Source of the DNA: Steinernema hermaphroditum
Taxonomy: Eukaryota; Nematoda; Chromadorea; Rhabditida; Steinernematidae
Direction of reading: 5' to 3'
NCBI GenBank assembly: GCA_030435675.1
Contig: CM059624.1
Coordinates: 14,408,769-14,472,768, forward strand
DNA length: 64,000 nucleotides
The notes under the pieces are model-generated. The model saw only the letters and a program-made list of their open reading frames with translations. It searched no databases and had not been told where the DNA came from. Below, one piece after another: positions 9,128 through 22,035 of this stretch (position 1 is its first letter; each line of letters begins with the position of its first letter). The position numbers and the translations under genes are program-made.

Positions 9128-11475
9128 GAAAAGAGGACAATTAATATGGCTTTCTTGGGGGTCTAACGCGACAAACAAGTCGTCCCCCGAGTCGAAAGAT
9201 TTATGGAGCCTCCGACGGATTGTGAATGCTCTTGGACTTGTTCAAATTGCTTTCGACCTTTGTTCTTCAAGCGGCAAAATTGCTTGTTTTTAGGGTGCCA
9301 AAAAGAGAAATTGTCCATTGGAGAAGTCGTTGATGGCGGCGGAAAATTGGCGCTCAAGAAGAAAGTAATTGGTGAGCTTTAGAAGAAGGCTGTTCCCAAA
9401 ACCAACGTAAGCTGTTCAAAAATGCAATCGGTTAACCGGAAGACAGCCAAAACTATATTCATATGAGAATATTGATTAAGAAATAAGACCGGATAGACTC
9501 TACTTCATCTTTCAAACTACCTAAAAGCGGTCGATGTCGTACTGAGCCCGAGGGTTGGAACGATGAAAACACAGAGCGAACGCAAGAACATTTGTCAACC
9601 TTTGGAACGTTTAATAACAGCAAAACCATATTTTAAAAAGTCGATATTCGAAATGCAGAAATGTAAATAAATAAAATAATTCTGCTCAAAGTATAATCGA
9701 ACACGTAACAATACTTCTCTATAGCGGCCACTGTATGCAAATTATTGATTGAAAAAAGATGCCATGTTTCCTAGAAATAGATACAAAAACAGCCACAAGT
9801 TCAAAGGTTATCGGCTAGCCTGGCTCACTAGCCAGTCCGAACAGAGACCAAGCCTACTCGAGCCGCCATACAGTAGCACTTTTTACGGATCACTTTGTAC
9901 AGGGTTCAGGAAAAAAAAAACAGGAAAAGGCATGGGCGCAGCTCTCTCCAGCCATCGCTTTTCCCATAGTTTCTCACATATATTTGTAATGGGTATATTG
10001 TAGAGGTGCTTTAAACCAATTATACCTGCGTGGCACCAAAAATTTATTAAATAACAGTTTACTGATCATTTCCATCAATTATTCCAACCGTGATCAAGCC
10101 GACTTGAGCTCCCGCACAGTACCACTTACATAAGAATTGAGTTATATCATGTATTCCTTCCATGAGGTAGGTATGTCAGTGTTATCTCGTAAAGTGTAAT
10201 TTAATTGTCGATTACCAATGATCTATTTTACGAGTGACTGAAGAGAAAACGACTTGGTAAAAATTAGAAAAATTAAATGATAGACGTGAACTGGTAAAAG
10301 GAATTAAGTGCTTTTTAGAACAGCTACATACCGAACGAAGTCATGTTTAATAGTTTAATAGTCAGTACGTCATGTTTAATAGCAAAAAGAACCCACGACT
10401 AACAATTGCATGCTGAGAAAGATTTTACGCCGTTAATGCACTTAGGACCAAGTACGATGACAAAAACTAAAAAATTCAAATGATAGATATGAATTGCTAA
10501 AAGTGGGTAAGTTCTTTCTAGAACAGCTACATACCGAACGATGTCATGTTTAGTAGCGAAACACCAGACCTGCGGACACAAGACATCATTTGCTTACTGA
10601 ATTTATTGACGGACCAAACCATGGACAAAAATGACTCTAATCGCCATTATAGCTAAAAAAGAGAACTATGACCTCCACAAATCTTTAAATACGAAAACAA
10701 GGCAGGCCTTTCGGATGGAGATCACCGTAGCCTTGTGGGCAGCAAGATTGGCACTCATGGAATCGTTTTTATTCCAGTCTAATCCAGTAAACGAACGGAA
10801 GGCTTTGCGGCCCAGAATTATAGTGCCAATAAACCTGCCCCCTTCTGAACTTCCAAATAGATGGCGGCAGTAAGCCAGTTATATATGAACTGTGTGTATG
10901 GCTCATGGTCTTCTTAAGTTCAATGCCCTCTCTGTTCTCTCAAAACCAATCGTTTTTCGAGCAAACTTGGCCTGTTCGTACGGATAGAGACACAATCAGA
11001 CTAGCCACCTGATACGCCGATTCTCCATTCCTATCTGTATAGGGTTGCTATACGTGATGACAAATCGTTACAGTAATTTTTCATTTTATGTCTTAGTTGC
11101 GCGGCAAGAAACTGACGAACAAAAATAACTCTTATGCGACTCTAATTGCCGTTTTACAGCTAAAACATTAAACTATGACTGGCTCCTCAAATCTTTAAAT
11201 ACGAAGACCGACGAACCCCCAAATGTGAATTACGTACTCAGATCGAACAGACCCGACCCAGTGGTGCGGAGTGAGAGCAATCATAAAACATTAGGTGGCT
11301 CTTCCACAGTCCACATTCCTCATTATGTTTGACAAAACTGAATTTATGCATATTGTATGTAACTGAAATTTTGGAAATACCGTATGAAAAATTTCACAGC
11401 ATGTAGGCAACGCTTATTTGGCAAAAATCTCTTTTACACTTATCTTCCCGAAATAGCCATAAAAGATGAACGAAC
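9128..11475. repeat. Gene-poor stretch with diverged internal duplications
   Basis: Two diverged direct copies of a roughly 120-bp segment lie at about 10240-10360 and 10440-10555; both contain GAACAGCTACATACCGAACGA and GTCATGTTTA. A second pair lies at about 10625-10700 and 11118-11205 (ACTCTAAT-GCC...CAAATCTTTAAATACGAA). No convincing gene is seen, apart from a possible short minus-strand exon at about 9185-9357 upstream of the CAP gene. Confidence 0.5.
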
Positions 11476-11615
11476 CTCGAATTGGCGCGAGCTTCGTCGA
11501 ATGTGCAGCTTGATGTGATGTGCGCTCCGCCATTCATCTCTTTCGACTCCTTCTTCCGGTCGTCCTCATGGACCGATTGCGATTTACGCAGTTTACGACG
11601 AAAAAATCGCTTCAT
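11476..11615 (-). CDS. Candidate distant first exon of the CAP gene
   Basis: A 46-codon frame starts MKRFFRRKLRKSQSVHED, six bases after a CACTTTCAG acceptor (ending at 11622). It ends at a weak donor AG|GTTCGT at 11475-11474. Its phase (two bases over) joins in frame with the acceptor at 9122, adding S-Q-V-R-S-S-T before the CAP start at 9106. It would give the protein a highly basic N-terminus. One frame in three would fit by chance and the donor is weak, so this is only a candidate. Confidence 0.3.
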
Positions 11616-11621
11616 GACACT

Positions 11622-12829
11622 CTGAAAGTGGATTAAAAATTGAGATTTTTGATGCTTATTTGATGTGGAATCGTGGTATACGTTCACGACTTGCAAAAAT
11701 GCACGGTCATAATGAAGCAAGCAATGTACAGTGTGCAAAAGACAGCCTGTCTGTTCTCCCTATCACTGACAGAACAGGCTATAAATCTACAAATAGAGAA
11801 ACAGAGACAGAACTCCTAGAAGTGCAAACAATAATGTTATGTAGCTCACTATCAAGGAAACATTACTTCTACAACATATTAGCGACCCACAAGCACTCTA
11901 GGCATGTTAAAAAGGGGCATGTTATCCGTTCTCATCAATATCACAAATTCGTTTCTGACCGGTGATTCCCAAGTGACCTAATATGCATACTGTATACTTA
12001 AGCTGACTGTTTGGTTTTGACTGCAAAGTGTTCATTTATGCTTTGTCTTGCAGATTACGATTCAAATACCACATGTTCTTCGAGTTTGATGGATCAAAGA
12101 GCAGATTCACTCAGTGAGATTCAGCATGCTTCGCGCACAACAAAAATGAGAAATCCAGTAAGACAATCAACATAAAAAAATATTTATTTTGGAGTGTTGG
12201 TTCCCTGAAATACGTTTAGAGTATTTTCAGCCGAGCATCCCTGTGATATTGATGTAAGTACCAAAAATCATACAAAAGAGTGATTTAAACTGTTTACTAC
12301 GAGTAACAAAGCCGCTATCGCCACCAGCAAACTGATTGATGTGAGCCCGAGATCAAAAATTATCTTATGTACAAAATCTCAAAGCTATTTCGAATATTTA
12401 CTGAAAAAACAATGCGCTCTCCCTTTGAAAGAGTCCCGGACGTGTCACGCCATTGGGATGCAGTCACATAGTGCACTTAGCCCCATTGCACTGCTAGTGT
12501 GCCTATGGTCGACTCGGTTGCGTGTTTGCTTAGCAAACGGTCGACGCGGGTTCGACTCCAGCCGCTGTTCTATGATGATACAACGGTCTGTTCTGATAAT
12601 GAAAACCATGAACGACAACTTTACTGAATTCTGAGATTGTTTTTTGCTAAAGAATTCGAGTTACGATTTTGCAGAAATTTTACAAAACTTCCAAAAATCC
12701 AAAGATTGTGGAAATAGATGAATATCTTTATAGAAAAACATACATCTGTGTTTTGTAAGAATAACACTGAACAACATCAAACTCCATGATCAATGCCAGC
12801 TTAACACAAAATATGAAAAGTCATCGAGG
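11622..12829. other. Gene-poor AT-rich region with a tRNA-like relic
   Basis: No supported gene. The only recognisable element is a tRNA-like stretch near 12497-12570, listed separately. Confidence 0.4.
12497..12570 (+). repeat. tRNA-derived (SINE-like) fragment
   Basis: Contains an A-box-like TGGTCGACTCGGTTGCG, a hairpin GTTTG-CTTAG-CAAAC where an anticodon arm would be, and a B-box GGGTTCGACTCC. The acceptor stem does not pair and the T stem has a mismatch. It is therefore read as a tRNA-derived repeat head, not a working tRNA. Confidence 0.4.
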
Positions 12830-13410
12830 GGGCGCCTGTGTGTGGCGAAGACGAATGAGCGCTCCCGTGGGAGCCGGGGGGTTAGCCTCCTTCGCCGCAG
12901 CCCAACGCGCCAAAGATAACAACAAAATTTAATATGAAATATTGCAACAGATGAGGGCCACAGAGGGCGTGTTTGCGGGAAGTTTGCGAGTCAAGTGACG
13001 CCCACCCCAGTCGATAACGGCTAAACAAACGACGGCTTAATCAGCGGAACGAATCGGAAATCAGAAACAAAGCGCGCGAAAGTGCGATGCCCTCAGGGGC
13101 ACGCCGAGATGGTGAGGAAAGTTTGATTGCTCTCCCGACGGCCGTCGAATTATCGACTTGCGCGCGCACTTCGCCCTTCAAGGCGTCCATCTCGCGCGCG
13201 TGCTATACATTCAGAAGAAGGCGTCCAAAAACGACGACGATAGTAGTAGTGGCGGTTGGAGTGTGTGTAGCACGCAGCAAAAAGCAAGAACAAAGTGGGG
13301 CACTGGGGTGCTCGAAGCGTCGGGCCGACACCCCTGAGGCCGGCAATAAAGGATTTACAACCGGACGCTTTCACTCCTCTCGCGCTTCAATAAACAAATT
13401 GACCTCGAGT
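12830..13410. other. GC-rich island in an AT-rich region
   Basis: About 580 bp with many CpG and GCGCGC motifs (e.g. TTGCGCGCGCACTTCG) between AT-rich flanks. Open frames on both strands reflect composition: the frames overlap, lack homology and start unconvincingly. A promoter or untranslated first exon of a gene outside the window is possible. Confidence 0.35.
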
Positions 13411-16400
13411 TTGTGCTGTGTTGTTTATGAAGACATGAAACTGACATATGACCCTAAGGACTTTAGAGATGTGGAGGAAGGGAAAATCATGTCCGAAGCC
13501 TGCCCAACTAAATGCAAAAATTAAGGGGAAAGTCTATATAGAAGCATCAAATAGGACAGTCCAAAAGGTCGAACTTTATGTGTGCAGCCGGAGGCGTGAC
13601 AGAAGTCCATTTCAGCTAATACCTTACTCCCTAAAGCCACACATCTGATTAAAATAGAGTGGTGTACTTTAAAAGAAAAGAGAGACTGTTGTACGTTGAT
13701 CAATGAAACGTGTTTTCCTGTTTTAGAAGGGTATAAGCAATATATCAGACGAATCATGAATATAACACGCGAATGGCAACCATTTCCATATGTTTTATGA
13801 TGTAATATGTGGGTGGTCTCAAGTGCAAAACTAGGGAGCAGCGAAGACTACTAAAATAAAATTAAAATTTCACAATTCGTGGCTCGGAATTCCGGCTTGG
13901 TTTGGCCTCGGCTCATGATTTCAAGTGCACAAGGACCTCAACGGAAATTCGTCAATGAAAAATCCGAAAATAGAATTATTACTGTGTGTGGGAGTTAAAT
14001 GACTGTATCTATGAATATCGAAGATGACCAAAAATTATCCCATGACAGCTGTTAGTAGTGTACTGGATGCAATCATAAGGCTAGCTAGCACATATGTTGA
14101 TCAAGACCAAACAAGATGCAGCAATGAAATGTTCAAAAATGATCTGATTTCGATTCTTTCGACCGACTGGACCGACTTATACAATTCAAATGAAAAGGCC
14201 AATACAACTGTAGTCATCTATCAAACATGCTTTAGTTGTTCTCTGTGCGGAATTGTCGATGAGCATAACACATAATCCTGTCCCTGATCTGTCCTGTCTC
14301 TCTGTAGCGATCCACGACTCGCTTGACCTCATATCGCTCAAATCTGAGGGCTTTGACGATACCCGGTTTTGATTTCGTGCTTGTGCATCCGAACGATGTC
14401 AAATTGGTCATCAGGCTCTGGAATTTTTTCAACGAATAACAGCGAAATAACACGTATATCAAATATTCAGGGCTAACATAGCAAATCAGCTTAAGTCAAC
14501 GAGTCAGAAATGTTGCAGCTGATCTGGGTCACCTTGTATCAATGTGTTTTGAACCGATACTCAATACTCAAATCACATAGCAGCACATGATCACAGAAAA
14601 GAAGTTGGCATGTATACCTGAACAATTAGTCAAAAATTTAAAACCGAACATTTCTCTAAATTAAATGCCGTTTTTCAACCGTTGAGGTTTCTGCTCTATT
14701 ACAACATGCAGTACCATTCAGATTTATACATACGGTTAACATACTATGGTTAATGTACAAAGAAACTCTGGGAGGCACTCTAGCTGATGTTTTCCCCGAA
14801 CACTCCCATTAATCTATGTGAAGTACATGCTTTCCATTCGAAAGACGATGAAAGCCCGCGGATAACATCAATGAACTCATGTTTCCTTAGTGCTACACAT
14901 TGGATTAAATTAGAGTACTTAGCTTAAAAAGAAAAGGACATCGCTAGCCGCTGATCTACGGTCTTCTTTGCTATCGGAAGGGATCATGTAACTAAACAAA
15001 AAAGAACAAAGAACCCAACAGTTCATCTTAACCATAATCAAGTCTACAATTACATAGGCTATTGCCCAGTTTTTTAGTGAATATCGCTGCTTGAACAGTT
15101 GCTGTGTCTCGTGGGTTTAAGATATGATGCGCGTGTTATACACAAAAATCGTACAGATATTATCGACTCACACTCTATGCATAGCACCACCCCGGAGGCC
15201 ACAAGTGGCCTCTGCAGGAACCTTAGCGCGCACAGTAAACGTTAATATCTACATTCAGTGTCCGAGAACAATCTTGAAAGGCGGAGACGACTTAAAGAAG
15301 GCAAAAATAGGAAAAAATGACGATAACTGTTGAGCTCTTGCGGCTGAGTTCTATTACTCACAGATCATATGAATATAGAGCAATCATCGAGAAGTATATC
15401 TCAAGAAATTGAAAAAAAAATGCGAAATTCAATACTCGAATGGCAAAACTGAAAATTTTTAAGCCATTAGTGACGTGAAATAACAGAAATACACTAAAAG
15501 TTTTTGAAAGCCGTATGACTTTAGAGATAGCTGTTTTTGGAGATTTTCGGGTGTCATGAGTTTTGCCAAAAAGTCAAAACTCAAAACTCAAAACTTGCAC
15601 ATCCCTGATCTCAAGGAAATTATCGTATGAAATCCACAAGTGAAGTGTCGCATTTTAGGCGAATGCTGGAAAACGTCCGACATTCAAACTCTAACACATG
15701 CACGAATATCAAAAATTCTACATAAAACGATAATACATGCGAACAGCAATGAAAAGAGCAATAGTGTAGTATATACCTTCTCAATGTTGTTATTTCCCGA
15801 CACGCTAACATTTTCCAGCGCTGTCTGTTTTGGACTTAGCCGTGAGACATCCAAATGCGTATGCACTATAAAACACTGCCGAAGGCGTGCTTTTGCATAG
15901 GGAAATTTGTTTTGTTAAAACGACGCTTTGCACTTCTGAGTAAAGGGATATCATCGACACGAAGAGCAGTGGATCCGTTTGTTATTGTTTGAAAAAATTT
16001 GAAAACGTTAAGCTGTGAACTATCACGAATTCGTAATATCTGATTTGTCGTGCGTGATAGTTCAAAAATCCAGGAAAATTTATAATGTTTTCATTGAATG
16101 TCTAGGGAAAGTTATCTAAATTATTTCGCTAGCAAAGACACTAACAAGAGAACCTATTTAATAATCCTGGACGCACAAAAATCTCGCTCACATTTTGATA
16201 ATACAAACGTCTACAATACCCAGCTGATCGAAGATATGAATCTGTAAATGATGTGTTTATGTCTACATAATTCACGTAGTGAAGTACGTTTCCAGTAGGT
16301 ATCATGAAAACAGAAGTAAATCTATAGAACAAAATACAGTGGATGCTGGTTTGTACCGTCTACACAGGGGCCAAATTGAACCACGTTCCGCTTTGTCGGG

Positions 16401-17574
16401 CTTATATACAATATGTACAACAAAAAAACCGGTGCTCCCCACTTGCGGCTGCAAAACTGCTCTTATTAACATTGAATTAGGTATCAAGAAAGAGCCCAAT
16501 CATGGAAGCCCCTTGGGCATGGTACGTCCCCCAAAAATTATTTCCGATAACTACTATAACTATAAAATATTGTATCCTAGATAAAAGATAGGCGTAATAA
16601 AGTAGCTGACGTAGCTGAATTTCAAACACATCGGAATCCGATCACTCCACGATAGTCGGTTCAGCATGTAACGATGGTAAAGATGAATTCCTTATATGTA
16701 CAATTGTAGAGGCAAAGGGCGTCCAAATCAGTCTGGGCGTCTAATCAGCCTCAATTCATTTTTTATTTTCGGATCTTCACTATTAAATCTACCCATAGTT
16801 CGCAAAACCACCGAGAACTTCATCCGAAAGGATCTCCACGGTGATGGTTTAGGGAGGATCTACTACGACTCTGGCGTCCATTGTTGGAAATTTCAAGAAA
16901 CGTGTGGATGCTTCTATTTCTGCGCAGGAAGGTCACTTCGAACTGGATTTGTGATACCTTGTATGTAATTTCCTGGGCTTCTTAAGGTTTCAATAAAATT
17001 TTGATTGTTGAATTGTTAGCGAAGTTATACCCGTTTTATATTGTGACCGTAGTCCTGTGTTACGCTGTAAACGCTTGAGGGGGACTACCCAACAAGAACT
17101 ACGTGATGATGAGCTTGCCCCAACAATTCAAAAATTTAAGAACATCCACTAGGACAACTACTAGAACAGTTATCGATGTATGGACGTACGAATACATTTC
17201 GGCGTTAAGCTACTTATCTAAGCTAGAAAAGGAATGAGCCAACTTCAAATATGTGAACGCGCTTTCGAAAACATCTTTTGTTGGATAGCATCGTCCCATT
17301 TATACGTTTCTTGAATAGTCAATTATGACCAATACTTGTACGCGGTCAAAGCTCATAACAAAAATTATCAAGACAATTTTTAAAATTATCGTCTTGCTTA
17401 AGCATGCTTGTCATTCATCTGAATTTTCTAATTTCACACAAATCTATCGAAGGAAAGCACCCTAGGTTCTAAATCGAAATCCCCAAAGTGACCACAATCA
17501 ATAAAGCATCCACTGATGACACATACTGAGACCGAACGTAATCGTATGCATAAACGATAGGTTTACTAAAGCGG
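13411..17574. other. Gene-poor AT-rich region
   Basis: Holds a Tc1-like relic (14284-14370) and a weak duplicate pair at about 13625-13700 and 14885-14960 (CACAT-TGATTAAA...TTAAAAGAAAAG). A repeat at about 15420-15610 ends with the same CACATCCCTG seen at the right end of the MITE at 60898. No supported gene. Confidence 0.4.
14284..14370 (-). pseudogene. Relic of a Tc1/mariner-type transposase DNA-binding domain
   Basis: The minus frame reads IVKALRFERYEVKRVVDRYR followed by ETGQIRDR. This matches the second helix-turn-helix of Tc1-like transposases, where '...V.RVV.RYRETG...DR' is typical. The surrounding frame has no DDE region and runs into unrelated sequence, so only a fragment remains. 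Confidence 0.55.
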
Positions 17575-17975
17575 ACAGCGCCCCGGGCCGCCTCGCGCGC
17601 ACACCAATTGTCTCAGAAGGAGGAGAGCGCGCGCGGGAGGAACGTCTCGCGAAGAAGGGCCATCTCCGATTACTTAAGAGGCTGGCGACGGCTAAAAATG
17701 GTTTGTGTTAGCATTGTTTTCGCAGACACATTCACATGGATTCATTCGATTATGCCGCGCGCAGATGATCCCCTCGGAATGTGCCGCCAGCTGCTGAATT
17801 ATGGACCTAATAATAGACGTCCGCGACGCTGGTCGCCGCCGATCGGAGATTTCGGACATTTCCAATAGGCTAATGGGGGGTTTTATGGACTCTGCACGAC
17901 TTGTTTGATCGCCGCTTTTATCGTCCGTGGTTGCACACTGCGCCCGAGCGGAGACGTAAAAATCGGATTTTATGA
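17575..17975. other. GC-rich island in an AT-rich region
   Basis: About 400 bp with dense CpG (GCCGCCTCGCGCGCACACC, GAGCGCGCGCGGGAGG), followed by GGTCGCCGCCGATCGGAG. It contains a TAATAATAGACG motif. No gene is recognised. It resembles the islands at 12830-13410 and 21385-21910 in composition only. Confidence 0.35.
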
Positions 17976-20900
17976 CGAGAGCATGTGTTCGCGATGACTG
18001 AACAATTTGTTTATTAAACGTTTATCGGCACAGCTGTTAGAAGAGGAGATATGTGAGTTTAAAGAGCGTAAGGCTAAAAATATGAAGAATAGGCGGTATG
18101 GCGACATTAGAGCTCCAGATCAAGTAGTGGAAGAAGCCATAACACCAATGATTTGTCCAGTTGTCAAATGTCCAGCACACTGAAATTGTGTTACTGTCAT
18201 CGGTAGACTGCTGTTGCTTCTGGCCGCCACGCCGTTAGAGTGTCTCATAAAATTTGGTAACGAAGCATTTTCTTCAAGACATACACAAATCACGTTCTCC
18301 TAGTGTATAACATCAACACAAGAAACTAGGGCGCTTGCAGGTCTCACAGCATTTACTGTGGTAGCTCTTTCACGAGTGAAATTATAAAAAAGGAATGATA
18401 CCTGGCACAGCATCAGTAAACACCTATGGCACTATCTAAACTTACACTATCAGCTAAGGCGGTACAAACATTTTTATTCTCTGCATAAATCACTTTGCTA
18501 CGTTCTTCCAAAAATTTTCCCAGCGCTATCAATACTTTGTAATTATTGTACATGAAGCACACACGTTCAAAAATTTTCATAATTTGCCTCTGTTATCAAT
18601 GGGGCCGGCAAAAATAAGTGTCTATATTCCAAATTTTATTGACGGAACACCGGAATGCACATGTACACATACCACACAACCGGGTAAACTTCACAAAAAT
18701 GATAAAGTCACAGTTTATGCTGTTTATTTAAAGGCCTACTATGATACAAAGTGAGCATACAGGTATGTATACAGTTTTTTTCATGATGCTTTGATCTTCA
18801 GTGATATGATCTCGCCAATGCCATTCAAAAATAAGGAAAACGCATATACAGTGAGTAATGGATACAGAACCATATTTGTAATGAATTAGCGGAACGGATT
18901 TGAAAAAGGGGAGTCTCACTCGTGTCGCGGTGGCGAGCGGTCGGTCCCTCCGGTCGCTCTCTGAGCGTCCGGTCGGTCTGATGGTAACCCTGTAGCATGT
19001 ATGAGTTTTCCGGCTTCCAGAGGGAATTGGGACACCCGGAAGCCGTAGTCCCACCACCACTGACAACAAGATGGCCGACGCCAGGAATCCGGCTGCGTGC
19101 GATGTCATCCCGAAGGTCGCCGACGCTCTGACGACCGGTTCGACATCAACCGTCTACGACCGGTTCGACATCAACACCACGCCAGGAATTAAGCCGTCTA
19201 CAAGTGATATCCTCTGTTGTCTATTTTCGGTGTCATGCAAGGCGTAACGCCTTTGATTCATGAAGTAAAGTAAAGTAAGTATAGTAAGATTTGAAAAGAA
19301 TAAATTTAGAGGCTGGCAAGAATGAGACGTTAGTATCGACCCAGCAAAAATTGGAGCTATTTTCACACGAACAGACTATGCACAAAAAAGTGTAACGGAG
19401 CTCAAACAGTTTAGCGACTCGCAAAATGGAAATCATACGATTATTGCAACAATAGAAAAAATGCGACTTGAACTGCGATGGGGCTTCAAAAGCCAATGCT
19501 AATCGTATTCGTCACGTGTTTGATCGGTTACGTTAAGTCATCTCATTGATCGTACTGGCCCAATTCTATTCACGGCTCAAAGTGGACGCAAGCCCCAAGT
19601 CCATACAGGCCAAAAATTCGACCATCTATTCAACAGAATAGCGGTTTTTTTGAATCCATGTCCATCGATTGGTAACAAGCGCGAGCATGTTGTTACTACG
19701 TATGTATGAGTTGACAAAAATTCTACTGAATGCTCAAAGTGCACGTGTGCAGCGCCCCCCGCCCGGCAAAAATTTTACAAATTTGGAGACATTTTTTTCA
19801 GGCGTATCAATGATATTTTCTTTTGTATTGTAGATTGTTCAGTGTGATTATCTCCGATAGAATCAGATCGAACTCAAAAACGTCAAAAAAGAAAGAAAAC
19901 GAGCCCCGAGTCTATTCATTCTTTGTGCACGGTCTATCTAGTTTTGCAATTTCGTGTGATATGCGAAGAATAATAAATAACTGAGGAAATGTACAATCCG
20001 GCTGATTCACCTAGCAAAGGGTAGCCCTGAGGCAGAGTTTTAATACCTGCTAGCTGCTTACGATCGTGTATGCGTGTTTAAGGTGGAACCAGAGTGGGGC
20101 CGCAACGTTGGGTCGAAGCCAGCGCACTTGGAAATTACTTTAAAATTAGTCCGTACTCCAAAAAATGCGGATTTTCGGGTTCGACCCGATAACAACTCTA
20201 GTAGTAAGCAATGAACTCCTTGAAGGACTGTATTACACAGGGCGGAGGGGCAAAAAGGGGGTAAAAAGGGGTATCTAGTCTGATGTCTGAAGTGTCTGTT
20301 ATGTGAACATCCAAGCTTGAGACCGAAAAAGAGAAGCGAAAAACAGCAAAAAGCGACCGATCTGAATTCTGTATGGTGTGTATGGTGTGGTTTTTTGCGC
20401 CACTGTTTCTAATAGGTAATGAGCGGTAATGTGTACGAGCTTGGAGCTAACCTACCGAAGGACATCAGCTTTGTGTTCGCCACACGTTGTAGCTAGGAAT
20501 ATCTTCGTGAAGCGCATCACCGCTCTGTGTTTAGAGTTAACAAATTGTAGTTTCTCGAACTGGTTAAAGAGGACAACAAGCGAGCGAATTTGGTGTACAT
20601 ATGCAAATATAAGCCATGCAAATATAAGGATCACAAGAGTTGCTTTGTGTTACAATTCGTCATCGTTCTATTTGAATATAAAAGTAATATGATGTAAATC
20701 TGAACCAGCCTGTTCTCGCCAAAAATCTAATTGAGTGCTCAAGGTGAACGCGTACAACCCTCGCCCCCATCCAGAGCCATAAATTTGACAAATTTGAAGA
20801 TATTTCCTAAATTTTAGTTACTCAATGATACTTTCTGTTATATTGTGACCTGTTCGATGTAATTATCCATGTATTTTAAGAAAAATTTTCGCTGCTGATC

Positions 20901-21384
20901 ATCGCAAGAACACCTATGTTTATATGAGATTGGCTGACTTGCACAACTCAGATGGTAGCTCTTTCGATCCTTTCGATCAAAGGTATAAATCAAAGATTGT
21001 GGAGTGGCAATATGGGCGTAGTAGCGGTGAGCGTCACCGACTGCATGTCAACCGTTACAGTACTTGACCAATTGGAAACGTTAGTGTTAACAGAATATGG
21101 TGATTGGATACAGGGCAATAGGCGACCGAAGTTGGTGACAGTTAGGTATCACACAGAAATGTCATGTATATAGTGCCAAAATAGATTTCTTTGTGCTACT
21201 ATATGAATCAATTCGTTATCAGTTTAATTAGAGGTGCATTTGCGAAATGGCAAAAATAATGGCAAAATAATAGTATGGTTGGGAAGCGCCTCCCTAATAC
21301 CACTTCTTCAAAACACGTAACCCATACGAAAACACGACTAATCGCCTATTACCCGCAAAGCGCGACCCAAAGTGGCACGAAGAT
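17976..21384. repeat. Gene-poor region with diverged duplications
   Basis: About 19103-19245 is a partial copy of 23278-23520. About 19735-19850 and 20720-20865 are diverged direct copies of each other (GAGTGCTCAA..., CAAATTTG-AGA-ATTT, TCAATGATA). A 58-codon ATG frame at 19072-19248 contains VYDRFDIN as in the copy at 23.4 kb, but the frames upstream of that differ between copies. No supported gene. Confidence 0.4.
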
Positions 21385-21910
21385 GCACCCCAAAAGCGGA
21401 CGTAATTAGCGGAAAGACGCCGAAAACGGAGTTTGGCCCAAGACACAAACATCGCCTGTCTTCTCCTTGTTTTGAGAAGACGACGAAGTGGTCGAGACGC
21501 GATTCAATTAGCCCGCGGGGAATGAGTGTTTCCTGCTCGTTCAAGAGCGGGCCGAAACACCGAAAAACAAAATCGATCCGATGGGGGGACGGTGGCCCCG
21601 GCGGCCATCGACGAACGAACCGGCGATTTTTGCGAATTTTTCGCACTAATGACTTTGGAGCGAAAGAATGAAAAGTTGTTTATTACACAGCGTGAAACGG
21701 CGCGTCGCCGCCGCGGCAAACGAGCTTTTGGCATCGTCCGAAGTGGCGTCGTTGTCGTCCGACGGCCCTTGTTTACATCGCCGCCAGCGGCCACCACTAA
21801 TAATGACCGCCGAAGCGGACAGCGCGATGGACGACGGATGGCACTTTGAAAGTCCGCGCGCGCCGATACAGCGGAAATGGTGCTACGCGGAAAATTGCCC
21901 CAGCGGTCAT
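21385..21910. other. GC-rich island upstream of the zinc-finger cluster
   Basis: Dense CpG and overlapping open frames on both strands (the longest is 21504-21977 minus, Arg/Ser/Ala-rich). None has a recognisable domain, and the overlap pattern suggests composition rather than coding. It lies just beyond the 3' end of the first zinc-finger gene. Confidence 0.35.
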
Positions 21911-22035
21911 GTTTGTTCGCTGAAAAAAGCTTGAATTCATCATTTTTGGCGACATTTCTTGGGCGACAGCTGGACATTTGCGAAGAGGAAAGTGAATGAA
22001 CATACGATTACGAACGAGAGTCTTTATTGATAACA

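Noticed and set aside
12497..12570. tRNA gene
   Set aside because: A- and B-boxes are present, but the acceptor arms do not pair and the T stem is mismatched.
21504..21977. 157-codon minus-strand protein
   Set aside because: Arg/Ser-rich frame in a GC island with overlapping open frames on the other strand; no domain or splice context.
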